A DNA stretch of 32,352 nucleotides from Desulfobulbaceae bacterium (GCA_011389815.1 JAABTP010000032.1:1-32352); one strand, 5' to 3'. Shown: positions 24,209 through 32,352, counted from the stretch's first letter. Made by a program: numbers and translations. Notes: generated by a model not told the origin, from the letters alone.

Positions 24209-24952
24209 ATGTATAAGGGATGTAAAGTCGTGGTTGTCATGCCAGCGTATAATGCTGAGAAGACGGTTGTAAAAACCTACCGTGAGATCATGGCCCAGGA
24301 AGTTGTGGATACGGTTATTTTGGTTGATGACGCCAGTTCAGACAACACTGCGGAGGTCGCTGCCGAGTTGGAGAAAATGCAGGTGATCATCCACCCGAAA
24401 AACATGGGATATGGTGCCAATCAGAAAACCTGTTATCAGGCTGCTCTTGAGGCCGGAGGCGATATCATCATTATGGTGCATCCAGATTATCAATACACTC
24501 CCAAACTCATTCCGGGAATGGCATCATTGATCGGCAACGGGCTGTACTCCTGTGTGCTCGGCTCACGTATACTCGGTGGATACGCCCTGCAAGACGGTAT
24601 GCCGATGTGGAAATATATTGCCAATCGTTTCCTTACGTGTTTTGAAAATTTGTTGATCCAGGCAAAGCTGTCGGAATACCATACCGGTTATCGGGCCTTT
24701 TCCAGAGATCTCCTTGAATCTATAGATCTTTCCGATAATTCTGACGATTTTGTTTTTGACAACCAGATGCTTGCCCAGATAATCTGGGCCGGGTATCCGG
24801 TTGCTGAGATTACCTGTCCTACCAAATATTTTCCAGAGGCTTCGTCCATAAATTTTAGCAGATCAGTGCGATACGGATTCGGATGTGTAAGTACGGCAAT
24901 TCAGTTTCGACTTGCTAAAATGGGTGTGCGGCGTTCTGTATTATTCAGCTGA
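24209..24952 (+). CDS. GT2 glycosyltransferase, polyprenyl-phosphate sugar synthase type
   Basis: This 247-residue soluble GT-A fold enzyme is of the DPM1/Ppm1 type. VVVVMPAYNAEKTV opens the nucleotide-binding fold, and VILVDDASSDNT contains the conserved D-D-x-S-x-D. DIIIMVHPDYQYTP carries the metal-binding D-x-Q segment in the place of D-x-D, and SEYHTGYRAFSRDLL is the acceptor-binding helix start. There is no C-terminal membrane pair, so it is the short soluble form. AGGAG lies 4 bases upstream of the ATG. It would transfer a sugar from UDP or GDP to undecaprenyl phosphate on the cytoplasmic face. The two multi-membrane glycosyltransferases before it could then use that lipid sugar after flipping. 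Confidence 0.88.
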   Translation: MYKGCKVVVVMPAYNAEKTVVKTYREIMAQEVVDTVILVDDASSDNTAEVAAELEKMQVIIHPKNMGYGANQKTCYQAALEAGGDIIIMVHPDYQYTPKLIPGMASLIGNGLYSCVLGSRILGGYALQDGMPMWKYIANRFLTCFENLLIQAKLSEYHTGYRAFSRDLLESIDLSDNSDDFVFDNQMLAQIIWAGYPVAEITCPTKYFPEASSINFSRSVRYGFGCVSTAIQFRLAKMGVRRSVLFS

Positions 24953-25011
24953 GAATATCTGCGTTCATATGCGGATGTAGAATTTATCAAGAAAGCCGCA
25001 AAGAATTCTGT

Positions 25012-25027
25012 TGCATTTTATAATGCA
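25012..25027. promoter_or_regulatory. Palindrome overlapping a -10 element before the GbsR-like gene
   Basis: TGCATT-TTAT-AATGCA is a 6-bp inverted repeat with a 4-base centre. A perfect TATAAT (25019-25024) lies inside it, 45 bases before the ATG at 25070. No good -35 is seen at 17 bases. The layout would suit an autoregulatory operator of the dimeric regulator that follows. AAATTTGT/AAAATTTGTT just after it is a short direct repeat. Confidence 0.45.
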
Positions 25028-25069
25028 GTGGCGTATTTTCAGAAATTTGTAAAATTTGTTAACAAGTAA

Positions 25070-25582
25070 ATGGACAGACACGACACGCTGACAGAAGTAC
25101 GGATGAGGCTGGTGGAAACCGGCGGACGAACATCTCTGGATCTTGGCGCAGGACGGATCGTCGGGCAGATTATGGTATATCTTTATCTGCAAAAAGATGA
25201 GCAGTCATTGGACACAATCGGCGAATCCCTTGCCTTGAGTAAAGCCTCGGTCAGTATCGCGGTTCGTCAGCTTGAGCAGATTGGCTTGGTGCGTAGGGTA
25301 TGGGTTAAGGGTGATCGTAAAAAGTATTATCGCAGTGCTGATAATATCGGGAGTGGCTTGCAGCAAGGTCTGCTTTCGTTTCTGCGTCAAAAGGTTGTGT
25401 TTTTTGGGGTAGAGCTTGAAGGGGCGTTGAGTATGCTTGAAAGCGCACCTGCTGATATAAAAAACAGCGAAGAGTATCTCTTTCTACAGCAAAGGGTGAA
25501 CAGGGCAAGCAAATTACAGACAATTCTGTTGAAGGTGCTTGGTAATCCTCTGGTGAATTTTCTGGCGAAAAATATAACATAA
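25070..25582 (+). CDS. GbsR/MarR-type transcriptional regulator
   Basis: This 170-residue protein has a winged helix-turn-helix. SLDTIGESLALSKASVSIAV (about residues 46-65) is the helix-turn-helix, where SKASVS is the recognition helix start typical of GbsR-like proteins. RQLEQIGLVRRVWVKGDRKK gives the following helix and the wing. GAGRIVGQIMVYLYL before it is the conserved GbsR lead-in helix, and the helical C-terminal part should dimerise. GbsR relatives control osmoprotectant, choline or envelope genes. Which genes it controls here is unknown: candidates are itself (see the palindrome at 25012-25027), the AlbA_2 regulator 47 bases downstream or the polysaccharide genes. It has no clear Shine-Dalgarno. 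Confidence 0.85.
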   Translation: MDRHDTLTEVRMRLVETGGRTSLDLGAGRIVGQIMVYLYLQKDEQSLDTIGESLALSKASVSIAVRQLEQIGLVRRVWVKGDRKKYYRSADNIGSGLQQGLLSFLRQKVVFFGVELEGALSMLESAPADIKNSEEYLFLQQRVNRASKLQTILLKVLGNPLVNFLAKNIT

Positions 25583-25629
25583 TGTTGTGAAAGACTTTTA
25601 TGGATACAGTTTGATATTTCTTTCTTAAA

Positions 25630-26778
25630 ATGCCATATAATCAGGACGACATAAGGCAGCTTATACAGCAGGGCGAGAATCATGCTGTAGAGTTTAAGTT
25701 ATCTCAGGTTCATGCGGACTCCCTTGCCAAAGAGATGACCGCTTTTGCCAACTCATATGGCGGGGTGGTTCTGTTAGGAGTTGACGACAAGGGCAATATA
25801 CAAGGTTTATCCAAAGACCGTGATTGGGAAGAATGGGTGGCCAATATTTCCCGTAATAATGTCATACCTCCAATTATGTCTGCGTATCAGGAGGTTGATA
25901 TTGACGACGGAAAAGTCGGTGTCATCACGGTCGAAAAGGGGCTTGAGCGTCCCTATCAGACCTCCCGATCATTATTCTTAGTCAGGGTAGGATCGACAAG
26001 TCGGACCGCTACGCAAGGCGAATTGATGCGGCTGTTTCAGCAGGCCGGGTTGTTTCATTTTGATTTGACAGCAGTGCAAAACACCGGCTTGAAGGAACTT
26101 AATCTGACTAAAATAGCTGATTATTTTCAACGATGGGACGTTGATATTACAGATGAGGAGGATCTGGAAACGTTACTTGCCAACACGGATATTCTTACCC
26201 ATGACGGACAGGTCACAGTGGCCGGTCTTCTGCTTTTCGGGTTGCAGCCGCAACGATTTCTGCACAACAGCAGTATAATTTTTGCTCATTATCTCGGGAA
26301 AAAAGCGGATTCTGAACTGCTTGACCGACAGGTCATTGAAGGAACACTGGATTATCAGGTGGATGCCTGTCTGACTGTCATTAAGCATAATTTGAAGAAC
26401 CCTTCGGTAATTATTGAGGGTAAACGTGAGTCAACGATTGTACAGTATCTGGACAAAGTATTTCGTGAGTTGCTTGTTAATGCCTGTGTGCATAGAAACT
26501 ACGCAATCAGTGGTTCAAGAATTCGCATTCTCCAGTTTAATGATCGCCTGGAATTTATCAGTCCCGGTCGATTGCCGAACACAGTGACCATTGAAAAACT
26601 TCGTAGCGGAGTATCCTATGCTGTCAATCCGGTTATAGTAAAGTTTATGGAAAACCTGCGATATATCGACAAACTCGGGCGAGGGTTGCCGATGGTATAC
26701 AGAGAAACAGTACAACTCGGCAGGCAACCGATTTTTGAGGAGTTCGGTGAAGAGTTCAGGGTGACGTTGCCGCTTTAG
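25630..26778 (+). CDS. AlbA_2 (Schlafen-like)/GHKL ATPase putative regulator
   Basis: This 382-residue protein has two domains. The N-terminal AlbA_2 or Schlafen-AAA_4 domain (about 5-125) shows ENHAVEFKLS, then MTAFANSYGGVVLLGVDDKG, the most conserved block. SLFLVRVGSTSRTAT follows near its end. The C-terminal half has the GHKL ATPase-like C domain. FRELLVNACVHRNYAISGSR (about 277-296) is the N-box with its Asn, and DKLGRGLPMVYR (about 346-357) is the glycine-rich box. This combination is common in bacteria and is annotated as a putative transcriptional regulator or ATP-binding protein. Some relatives are near mobile or defence genes. It follows the GbsR-like gene by 47 bases, and both may serve as local control genes. 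Its target is unknown. Confidence 0.85.
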   Translation: MPYNQDDIRQLIQQGENHAVEFKLSQVHADSLAKEMTAFANSYGGVVLLGVDDKGNIQGLSKDRDWEEWVANISRNNVIPPIMSAYQEVDIDDGKVGVITVEKGLERPYQTSRSLFLVRVGSTSRTATQGELMRLFQQAGLFHFDLTAVQNTGLKELNLTKIADYFQRWDVDITDEEDLETLLANTDILTHDGQVTVAGLLLFGLQPQRFLHNSSIIFAHYLGKKADSELLDRQVIEGTLDYQVDACLTVIKHNLKNPSVIIEGKRESTIVQYLDKVFRELLVNACVHRNYAISGSRIRILQFNDRLEFISPGRLPNTVTIEKLRSGVSYAVNPVIVKFMENLRYIDKLGRGLPMVYRETVQLGRQPIFEEFGEEFRVTLPL

Positions 26779-26917
26779 GTGCCCATAGTTATTCCAGTTT
26801 GCTATTGCAATATCAGGCGATTTGTTTTTTAATCGTACTGCTTCAATTATAGTCAACTTTTTTGGTCCAATACCTAAGTCTGAAAGTTGAGTAAAAAAAC
26901 AAAAAAGGATTTTTTTT

Positions 26918-27880
26918 ATGGGTCAGTCAAACACTGAGCAGCATCAACCATACCACTCCGACGACGAAATTGATCTTGCGGAACTGTTCCTCATTTTATG
27001 GAAACGAAAGATCTTGATCATTCTGGGCACCGTTGTATGTGCGCTTGCAGGAATAGGGATATCTATATTTATGACCGAGGTTTATGAAATTGACGCTCTT
27101 ATTGAACCTGGAAAACGGATCGTTGAGAATGAGGAAGTGCCTGTAGCATCACCTATAGCGATCAAGGAAAAAGTGCTTGCTGGTGTTTTTGACCAAAATA
27201 TTCAGAAAGAATTGAAGATATCAGCTCGGGAGTACCCCAATATCTATGTTGATTTGCCTAAAGATACCAATTTGGTCAAGTTCAGGATTGAGAGTTCGGA
27301 CATCCAGAGAGCCAAGGATATTCTTAACGCTATTCTTTTACGAATCACCAGAGATACTGAAGAAAAAATCAAAAAGACGAAAGATGAGATTGAAAACAAG
27401 ATCAAACTCGCGAAGATTGTGTATCAGGGGAAGGTTAATCAGGTAAAGCTTTTAGCCGAACAAGTCAAAGAAACAAAAGCAACCATAGAGGATTTTAAAA
27501 TGGAGCGCAAAAAAGCCATGTCGTCTCGTTCTACGGATGCAATGGCTGTTTTGCTCTATTCCAATGAAATACAGAACAAGCAGATATACCTTAACGATTT
27601 AAATCGTAAACTTAGTGACATGGAAACGCAGAGCCAAGCCTCCAAAATCGAGTTAGAGCAGTTAAAGCTTGATCTCTCCAATATAATAGCCACCCAAATT
27701 GATAAATCCCCTACAGCTTCTTCAGATCCGATCAAGCCTAAAAAGATCCTGATCGTGGCATTGTCGTTCTTGCTAGGGCTGATGGGGACGATTATGCTCG
27801 CCTTTATCCTGGAATATGTTCAAGCGGCCAGGCAACGCAAAGAAGATGGAAGCCAAGGAATGCACTATCGAACCGACTGA
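26918..27880 (+). CDS. Wzz-type polysaccharide chain-length determinant
   Basis: This 320-residue inner-membrane protein has the polysaccharide co-polymerase layout. A short cytoplasmic start with IDLAELFLILWKRKILIILG leads into membrane segment 1 (about 34-54). A large periplasmic part follows, with a long coiled coil (about 150-250, Lys/Glu-rich). PTASSDPIKPKKILIVALS, the Pro-rich motif of the family, leads into membrane segment 2 (about 277-300), and a basic tail ends it. There is no Walker motif, so it is the kinase-less Wzz form rather than a Wzc tyrosine kinase. AAGG upstream of the ATG is usable. It sets O-antigen or exopolysaccharide length in a Wzx/Wzy pathway. The Wzy polymerase is not in this window. 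Confidence 0.88.
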   Translation: MGQSNTEQHQPYHSDDEIDLAELFLILWKRKILIILGTVVCALAGIGISIFMTEVYEIDALIEPGKRIVENEEVPVASPIAIKEKVLAGVFDQNIQKELKISAREYPNIYVDLPKDTNLVKFRIESSDIQRAKDILNAILLRITRDTEEKIKKTKDEIENKIKLAKIVYQGKVNQVKLLAEQVKETKATIEDFKMERKKAMSSRSTDAMAVLLYSNEIQNKQIYLNDLNRKLSDMETQSQASKIELEQLKLDLSNIIATQIDKSPTASSDPIKPKKILIVALSFLLGLMGTIMLAFILEYVQAARQRKEDGSQGMHYRTD

Positions 27881-27936
27881 TAAAATATACGCCAACAGCC
27901 TTCATTGCACAAACAACGGTACAAGCGAAAAAAGCA

Positions 27937-28092
27937 TTGATCATAACTTTGACAATCCTTGCTGCACTTATGGCTGGTGTCTGTTGGCACTTGCAACGGA
28001 GTATTTCAGCCGGGTTGGCAAGCAATAAGCGGAACACTCCGTTGAATACGAGACAAGAACTATCGTGGACACACCTGGAATCCAAGAAATAA
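27937..28092 (+). CDS. Possible small single-pass membrane protein
   Basis: Between the Wzz gene and the dehydratase gene a 51-residue frame starts at TTG 27937. It reads LIITLTILAALMAGVCWHLQ, a convincing membrane segment, then a basic polar tail, and ends at TAA 28090-28092 inside the next gene. The frame is open further upstream (KYTPTAFIAQTTVQAKKA precedes it) but has no ATG or GTG. It may be a real small protein, or the tail of an older gene joined by a frameshift. There is no clear ribosome-binding site. Confidence 0.25.
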   Translation: MIITLTILAALMAGVCWHLQRSISAGLASNKRNTPLNTRQELSWTHLESKK

Positions 28093-30065
28093 AAAAGCAG
28101 GCAATACTCTTTAAAAGCCTTGCCGGAAACCCAAAGTTCTGGCTGGTTTTGCTGACAGATATTGCACTGCTGATTATAGCCCATTGCTTGGCCTATGTCA
28201 TTCGCTTTGCCGATGCCATTATGGGATCTTCCCCTTTCAACTACCTGGCCATGTCGACAATTCTGTCGCTCACCGGCCTGCTGGTATGTGTCAAAATACC
28301 CATTTTCTATAGTGTTGGACTCTATCGGGGAATGTGGCGTTATACAAGTTATTCCGATATTCTCAATATTCTCAAGGGGACCATATATTCAGGGGCGCTG
28401 GTGATTATTGCCATGCTTTTTATCAACCGTTTTCAAGGGTATTCGCGTTCCATTTTCCTCATTGACTCCATACTCACCTTCCTGCTCCTCAGCGGTCATA
28501 GGGTGTCAATTCGCTATTTCTACAAAAACGTTGAGGGGCCCCGGCAATTTTTTCGCAGTCCGCAGAAAGAACGCAAAAAAAGAATCCTTCTTGTTGGTGC
28601 CGGTTCGGCGGCCGATAAGGTACTCAGGGAAGTGCATGATAATACTAAACTTCCCTATACAGTTGTTGGTCTGGTTGACGATGACCCAAGGAAAACCGGT
28701 CTGAAAATTCACGGTGTTCCTGTGGTGGGGCTTGTTGAGGATCTGGATGAACATATTGCCAGAACCAGGGCCGAAGAGACGCTTATCACCATTTCGGCTA
28801 TAAGTGGTGCGGCTATGCAGCGTCTTGTTGGTATCTGTCAGGAGACGGGTGTCCCCTTCAAGGTGCTGCCCGGCATCGGCCAATTGATGGATGGCAGGGT
28901 CTCCATCAAGGCCATCCGTGATATCTCCTATGCCGATCTCCTTGGCAGAGAAGAAGTTTGCTTGGAGCAGGATATGATTGGCAGTTATCTCCATGGCGCT
29001 ATCGTTTTGGTCACCGGAGCAGGAGGTTCCATTGGCTCGGAGCTGACCAGGCAAATTCTCTGTTTTGCCCCGCAAAAGCTCATTCTTTTCGACTCGGGCG
29101 AGGAAAATCTCTACACCATTGAAAATGAACTGCAGCAGGAGCATAAAGCCGACAATCTCGTCACTATTTTAGGTAAGGTCCAGGACCAGGGGTTGCTGGA
29201 GTATACTTTCAAGAAATACAAGCCCACTGTGGTCTTTCATGCCGCCGCCTATAAACATGTACCTCTGGTTGAGACCAATCCTTGGCAGGCAATCCACAAC
29301 AATGTTTTTGCCGCTCAGCTTCTCATTGAGACTTCAATAGTGCATGAAGTGCAGCGTTTCGTGCTGGTCTCAACGGACAAGGCGGTTCGTCCCACCAATG
29401 TCATGGGAGCCTCCAAAAGACTGACAGAACTGCTCATGATAGCATATAACCAGAAAAACTGGGACGGCAGTTTCTGTCCGGCACGAAGGCGACTGGGCGA
29501 ACATGCAGGCAAATGTCCTGATACACACACAACGATTTTTATGGCTGTCCGTTTCGGCAATGTCCTGGGCTCCTCCGGTTCTGTCATTCCTCTCTTCAAG
29601 CGCCAGATCCAGCGAGGAGGCCCCGTTACTGTCACCCATCCCGAAGTCACCCGTTACTTCATGTCCATCGAAGAAGCGGCCCAGCTTATCCTCCAGGCCG
29701 GTGCCATGGGTAAGGGGGGCGAGATTTTTGTCCTGAAAATGGGGGAGCCCATTAAAATCGTCCAAATGGCAAAAGACCTTATCAAACTCGCTGGCCGTGA
29801 ACCTGACACGGAAATTGAGATTCAATACACTGGCCTGCGCCCTGGCGAAAAACTCTATGAAGAGCTCATAACAGAAGGCGAAGGAATTGTGGAAACCAAC
29901 CATGAGAAAATCATGGTCCTGCAGGGCAACGGCTTGACGTGCGCAGAACTTGGCTCGTGCCTCGAACTGCTTCACCAAAAGTCAAAGGCCCATGACAGCG
30001 AAGGTATAAAGGCCATACTGCAGAAGTTGATTCCTGAGTATCACCCCGAACAAACCAGAAACTGA
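28065..30065 (+). CDS. FlaA1/CapD-type nucleotide-sugar 4,6-dehydratase (membrane-bound)
   Basis: This 666-residue protein has four membrane segments in the first ~150 residues. A first Rossmann domain follows (ILLVGAGSAADKVLREV, about 173-190), then a second SDR domain (VLVTGAGGSIGSELTRQ, about 312-330). In place of the usual Y-x-x-x-K, STDKAVRPTNVMGASKR (about 435-451) carries the Met and Lys found in UDP-GlcNAc C4,C6-dehydratases of the PglF/WbpM/CapD group. RFGNVLGSSGSVIPLF and RPGEKLYEEL complete the pattern. Such enzymes make UDP-4-keto-6-deoxy-GlcNAc for bacillosamine or QuiNAc/FucNAc in O-antigen and capsule. The stretch at about residues 462-488 has a Cys-containing insert not usual for the family. 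GTG 28065 is the start used; no strong ribosome-binding site is seen. Confidence 0.88.
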   Translation: MDTPGIQEIKKQAILFKSLAGNPKFWLVLLTDIALLIIAHCLAYVIRFADAIMGSSPFNYLAMSTILSLTGLLVCVKIPIFYSVGLYRGMWRYTSYSDILNILKGTIYSGALVIIAMLFINRFQGYSRSIFLIDSILTFLLLSGHRVSIRYFYKNVEGPRQFFRSPQKERKKRILLVGAGSAADKVLREVHDNTKLPYTVVGLVDDDPRKTGLKIHGVPVVGLVEDLDEHIARTRAEETLITISAISGAAMQRLVGICQETGVPFKVLPGIGQLMDGRVSIKAIRDISYADLLGREEVCLEQDMIGSYLHGAIVLVTGAGGSIGSELTRQILCFAPQKLILFDSGEENLYTIENELQQEHKADNLVTILGKVQDQGLLEYTFKKYKPTVVFHAAAYKHVPLVETNPWQAIHNNVFAAQLLIETSIVHEVQRFVLVSTDKAVRPTNVMGASKRLTELLMIAYNQKNWDGSFCPARRRLGEHAGKCPDTHTTIFMAVRFGNVLGSSGSVIPLFKRQIQRGGPVTVTHPEVTRYFMSIEEAAQLILQAGAMGKGGEIFVLKMGEPIKIVQMAKDLIKLAGREPDTEIEIQYTGLRPGEKLYEELITEGEGIVETNHEKIMVLQGNGLTCAELGSCLELLHQKSKAHDSEGIKAILQKLIPEYHPEQTRN

Positions 30066-30272
30066 GAATTTGATGGTGTCCCTTTGGAGCGTTGTTCAAG
30101 CTAACAATCAATTGTAGTGAATTGAAACTGCGCATTTTTTTGGCACAGAAGCTCGCTTATGCAATCTGCTGTTAACGCTTAACTTTACCTACACAGCACT
30201 CAACAGAGCGACTATCCAAAAACGACTATAAAAAAATACTTTTGTGAAATTTTGTAAGGCGAACGAGTATAT

Positions 30273-31388
30273 ATGAAAGAATTAATATATCCAATAGTAA
30301 ATAAATTAATTCTTCCTATATTCCCCTTTTTACTAACATTGGCCCTACAACATTACGACGGAGCCGAAGCAGATGCCTTCTTTTTTTTGTATAGTTTGTC
30401 TTTGATTGTGAGTGGCTTTTCGGATTTCGGCTTTCGATTTTACCCTTATAGAGTGTCTCTTGCCGAATCTTTTTTGTTTAAAAAAATCAAGATAATATTT
30501 TCATTTTTGGCGAGTTTGTTATTTTTTATAATAATTTTTTGTGTAGGGCATAACTACCTATATGCTTGGATATTTGCTCTGATAGTACCGTTTTATGGGT
30601 TCTCCGACATTGGAAATCATGCAATGAAGGCACATGGTTTACAACGTCAGCTGTTTAATATTTCCTGGCGATCATGGGTAGTTGTTTTAGTAGTCTTATT
30701 GCCATCTTTGTTAAGTAGTTTGCAGTTGTATTGTGTACTAAGTTTGTTTGCGGCAAATTTGGTTAGATTTTTGTTTTCATCCAAGTTGTTGAGAAAGTTT
30801 AAGAGGGAAAATATTAACTCTCCTCTTGAGGAATTTGATTTATGGGAAGGGGTCGCTCAGGTTTTGTTTGTGTTAAGAGACAAATTACCATTTGTACTTT
30901 ATCCTATTCTATTTTCTCTATCTGGGCTTGCAATTACCGGTGTTACCTTAGGCGTGATAGGGAAAATATCTGGATTAGGTATCGCTTTTTTTGAGGTAAA
31001 GAATAGGGAGAGAGTGGGGTTTAATGCTATTGAGATAAACATTATTATTTTGATATCTTTATTTTTGGTTTTCGTTTATACTGCTTTTTGTCGCATAACT
31101 GGAATATTCGAGTTTTCAGTATATTATGCAGTCGCATTGTTTCTAATATTATTACTATCTTTTTTTAATCAATTTAATCGGATGTTTCTTTTTTCAAAGA
31201 AAAAATCAAAATTTATTGTTACGATAAATTTTTTACTAGCCTTATTTGTTCCTGGATTATTAATTATATTTGAAGGAAAAAATGCAATTTTTGCATGTGT
31301 GTTAGTAGAGGAAGCGATTATCTTTATACTCTACTTCCTTTTTTTACACGGCAATCGCATGACTTGCTCAATAACTTCTAAAAGTTAA
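30273..31388 (+). CDS. Wzx-like polysaccharide flippase (putative)
   Basis: This 371-residue protein is almost all membrane: about ten hydrophobic segments, with short charged loops such as KKIKI and KLLRKFKREN. It is much richer in A+T, Ile, Phe and Leu (TTT and TTA codons) than the genes before it, which points to separate acquisition, as is usual for O-antigen cassette genes. Its size and position after wzz and a nucleotide-sugar dehydratase suggest a Wzx/MATE-type flippase that moves lipid-linked repeat units across the inner membrane. I see no signature motif that proves this. A flippase of ~410-480 residues would be more usual, so it is a short member. An IS3 transposase follows. Confidence 0.55.
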   Translation: MKELIYPIVNKLILPIFPFLLTLALQHYDGAEADAFFFLYSLSLIVSGFSDFGFRFYPYRVSLAESFLFKKIKIIFSFLASLLFFIIIFCVGHNYLYAWIFALIVPFYGFSDIGNHAMKAHGLQRQLFNISWRSWVVVLVVLLPSLLSSLQLYCVLSLFAANLVRFLFSSKLLRKFKRENINSPLEEFDLWEGVAQVLFVLRDKLPFVLYPILFSLSGLAITGVTLGVIGKISGLGIAFFEVKNRERVGFNAIEINIIILISLFLVFVYTAFCRITGIFEFSVYYAVALFLILLLSFFNQFNRMFLFSKKKSKFIVTINFLLALFVPGLLIIFEGKNAIFACVLVEEAIIFILYFLFLHGNRMTCSITSKS

Positions 31389-31657
31389 CTGAATTTGTAA
31401 ATGCTGGTTTTGGCGGATATAAACAAGCAGATCTTTTGTGGATGTTTCGTCACGGCAAGATATTCTGGGAGCATCTGCTGGTTGCAAGTGTCAAGCTTAT
31501 CTTGCGACGGTACGATATTACAGAAGACACCTTGTCTTGGGATTAAAGTGGACCCCATCGTCAACACAAAAATTGGCATAATTTAAGATAGATTTCGGGC
31601 TAACAACAAACTCTCTTATCTGGTGATTTCCTCCTATATTTGTTTGACTGCATCACA
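31389..31657. other. Gene-free stretch before the IS3 transposase
   Basis: This 269-base spacer has two overlapping ~60-residue frames on opposite strands, neither with family features. It probably contains the end of the IS3 element and may hold older transposon debris, but I cannot define the terminal inverted repeat from one end. Confidence 0.4.
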
Positions 31658-32352
31658 TCAGGAAAAATGAATATCTTCAGGGGATTTGTACCCCAAAGAC
31701 TGATGAGGGCGTCGAGTGTTATAAAACGAAAAATATTCTTCCAGACCGTGGTATAACTCACTGCCGTTTTGATAGTCTTTCAGGTAGATATTTTCATGTT
31801 TTACTGTACGCCAAAGACGCTCAACAAAAATATTATCCAGTGCCCGTCCCTTGCCATCCATGCTGATTTTTACATCAACATCTGTCAGGCGTTGTGTAAA
31901 TTGTCTGCTTGTAAACTGCACCCCCTGGTCTGTATTAAAAACATCGGGCAATCCATAAGTTAATGCTTCGTCAAGAGCCTCAAGGCAAAAGTCATTGTCC
32001 ATCGTATTGGATATGCGCCAGCTCAGGATGTAGCGGCTGTACCAGTCAATAATTGCCGTCAGGTACATGAAACCACCCTCCATAGGAATATATGTGATAT
32101 CAGTGCTCCAAACCTGATTGGGACGATCAATCAAGATGTTCCTCAAGAGGTACGGATAGACCTTATGTTCACTATTCCGTTGAGTTAGCTTCGGCTTAGG
32201 ATAAATTGCCTCAATCCCCATGAGGCGCATCAACCGTTGGACCCGTTTTCTGTTAACATGAAAAGAACGCCGTTCCAGTTCGATGACCATTCGCCTACTT
32301 CCATAAAAAGGGCAGTCTGTGTAAATCTCATCGATAATTCTCATCAATTTGA
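31658..32352 (-). CDS. IS3-family transposase OrfB, partial at window edge
   Basis: The visible 231 codons are the C-terminal part of the OrfB/integrase-type transposase; the frame continues past the right edge. YGSRRMVIELERRSFHVNRK and RVQRLMRLMGIEAIYPKPKL are the HTH_21 part, typical of the IS3 family (IS2/IS150-like groups). The rve core keeps its catalytic triad: D in VWSTDITYIPM, D in FNTDQGVQFTS and E in DNIFVERLWRTVKHE (35-residue D-E spacing, as in DDE35E enzymes). FYNTRRPHQSLGYKSPEDIHF is the family's standard C-terminus. The preserved triad suggests an active element. OrfA and the far end lie outside the window. It sits directly after AT-rich polysaccharide DNA, a usual place for such insertions. 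Confidence 0.95.
   Translation of the reverse strand, partial: KLMRIIDEIYTDCPFYGSRRMVIELERRSFHVNRKRVQRLMRLMGIEAIYPKPKLTQRNSEHKVYPYLLRNILIDRPNQVWSTDITYIPMEGGFMYLTAIIDWYSRYILSWRISNTMDNDFCLEALDEALTYGLPDVFNTDQGVQFTSRQFTQRLTDVDVKISMDGKGRALDNIFVERLWRTVKHENIYLKDYQNGSELYHGLEEYFSFYNTRRPHQSLGYKSPEDIHFS

Noticed and set aside
28506-29144. A 212-residue minus-strand frame opposite the dehydratase gene
   Set aside because: Shadow of the Rossmann-domain coding sequence; no ribosome-binding site and no domain.

Overview
The window looks like chromosomal DNA of a Gram-negative bacterium, most likely a member of the Desulfobacterota close to the Desulfobulbales (sulfate-reducing or cable-bacteria relatives). 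This placement is inferred from gene content and protein style: the rpsA-ihfB pair, the ileS-lspA pair, a TAXI solute receptor, type IV pilus motor genes and a moderate GC content. No rRNA or other phylogenetic marker in the window tests it directly.

Layout. (1) 1-1260: the tail of a DDE transposase, then a UvrD-type helicase reduced to its C-terminal quarter; this is a scar of mobile-element activity. (2) 1276-3661: a tight three-gene cassette of PqqD-like protein, HprK-like P-loop protein and family-5 nucleotidyltransferase-like protein. It has the look of a peptide- or protein-modification module, but no radical SAM enzyme or precursor is visible. (3) 3849-7276: a periplasmic TAXI receptor without its TRAP membrane partner, then a SulP anion transporter with STAS and cyclic-nucleotide-binding domains. 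A bidirectional terminator at 7316-7361 closes this block. (4) 7416-11876, minus strand: ihfB and rpsA under an identifiable rpsA promoter, then a zinc-ribbon/pseudo-receiver protein and a PilT/PilU-type ATPase. (5) 12146-15831, minus strand: a large N6-adenine DNA methyltransferase whose stop overlaps a small protein carrying a D-ExK nuclease signature, a probable two-gene restriction-modification or defence unit. Upstream lies an array of about nine degenerate 21-bp repeats (16018-16200). (6) 16332-19976, minus strand: ileS, lspA and a HigA-like antitoxin without a toxin, packed almost without gaps. (7) 20367-24952, plus strand: a DUF2304/glycosyltransferase fusion, a GT39-type integral membrane glycosyltransferase and a GT2 polyprenyl-phosphate sugar transferase, probably one lipid-linked glycosylation pathway. 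(8) 25070-26778: a GbsR/MarR-type regulator and a Schlafen-AlbA_2/GHKL ATPase regulator. (9) 26918-31388: exopolysaccharide genes (Wzz chain-length protein, FlaA1/CapD-type nucleotide-sugar dehydratase, AT-rich Wzx-like flippase). (10) 31658-32352: an IS3-family transposase running off the right edge.

The core genes (rpsA, ihfB, ileS, lspA) look ordinary and intact. The accessory interest lies in the PqqD/HprK/nucleotidyltransferase cassette, the methyltransferase-nuclease pair with the adjacent heptad-encoding repeat array, and the pilus-motor-linked zinc-ribbon protein. No tRNA, rRNA or CRISPR array was recognised by eye.
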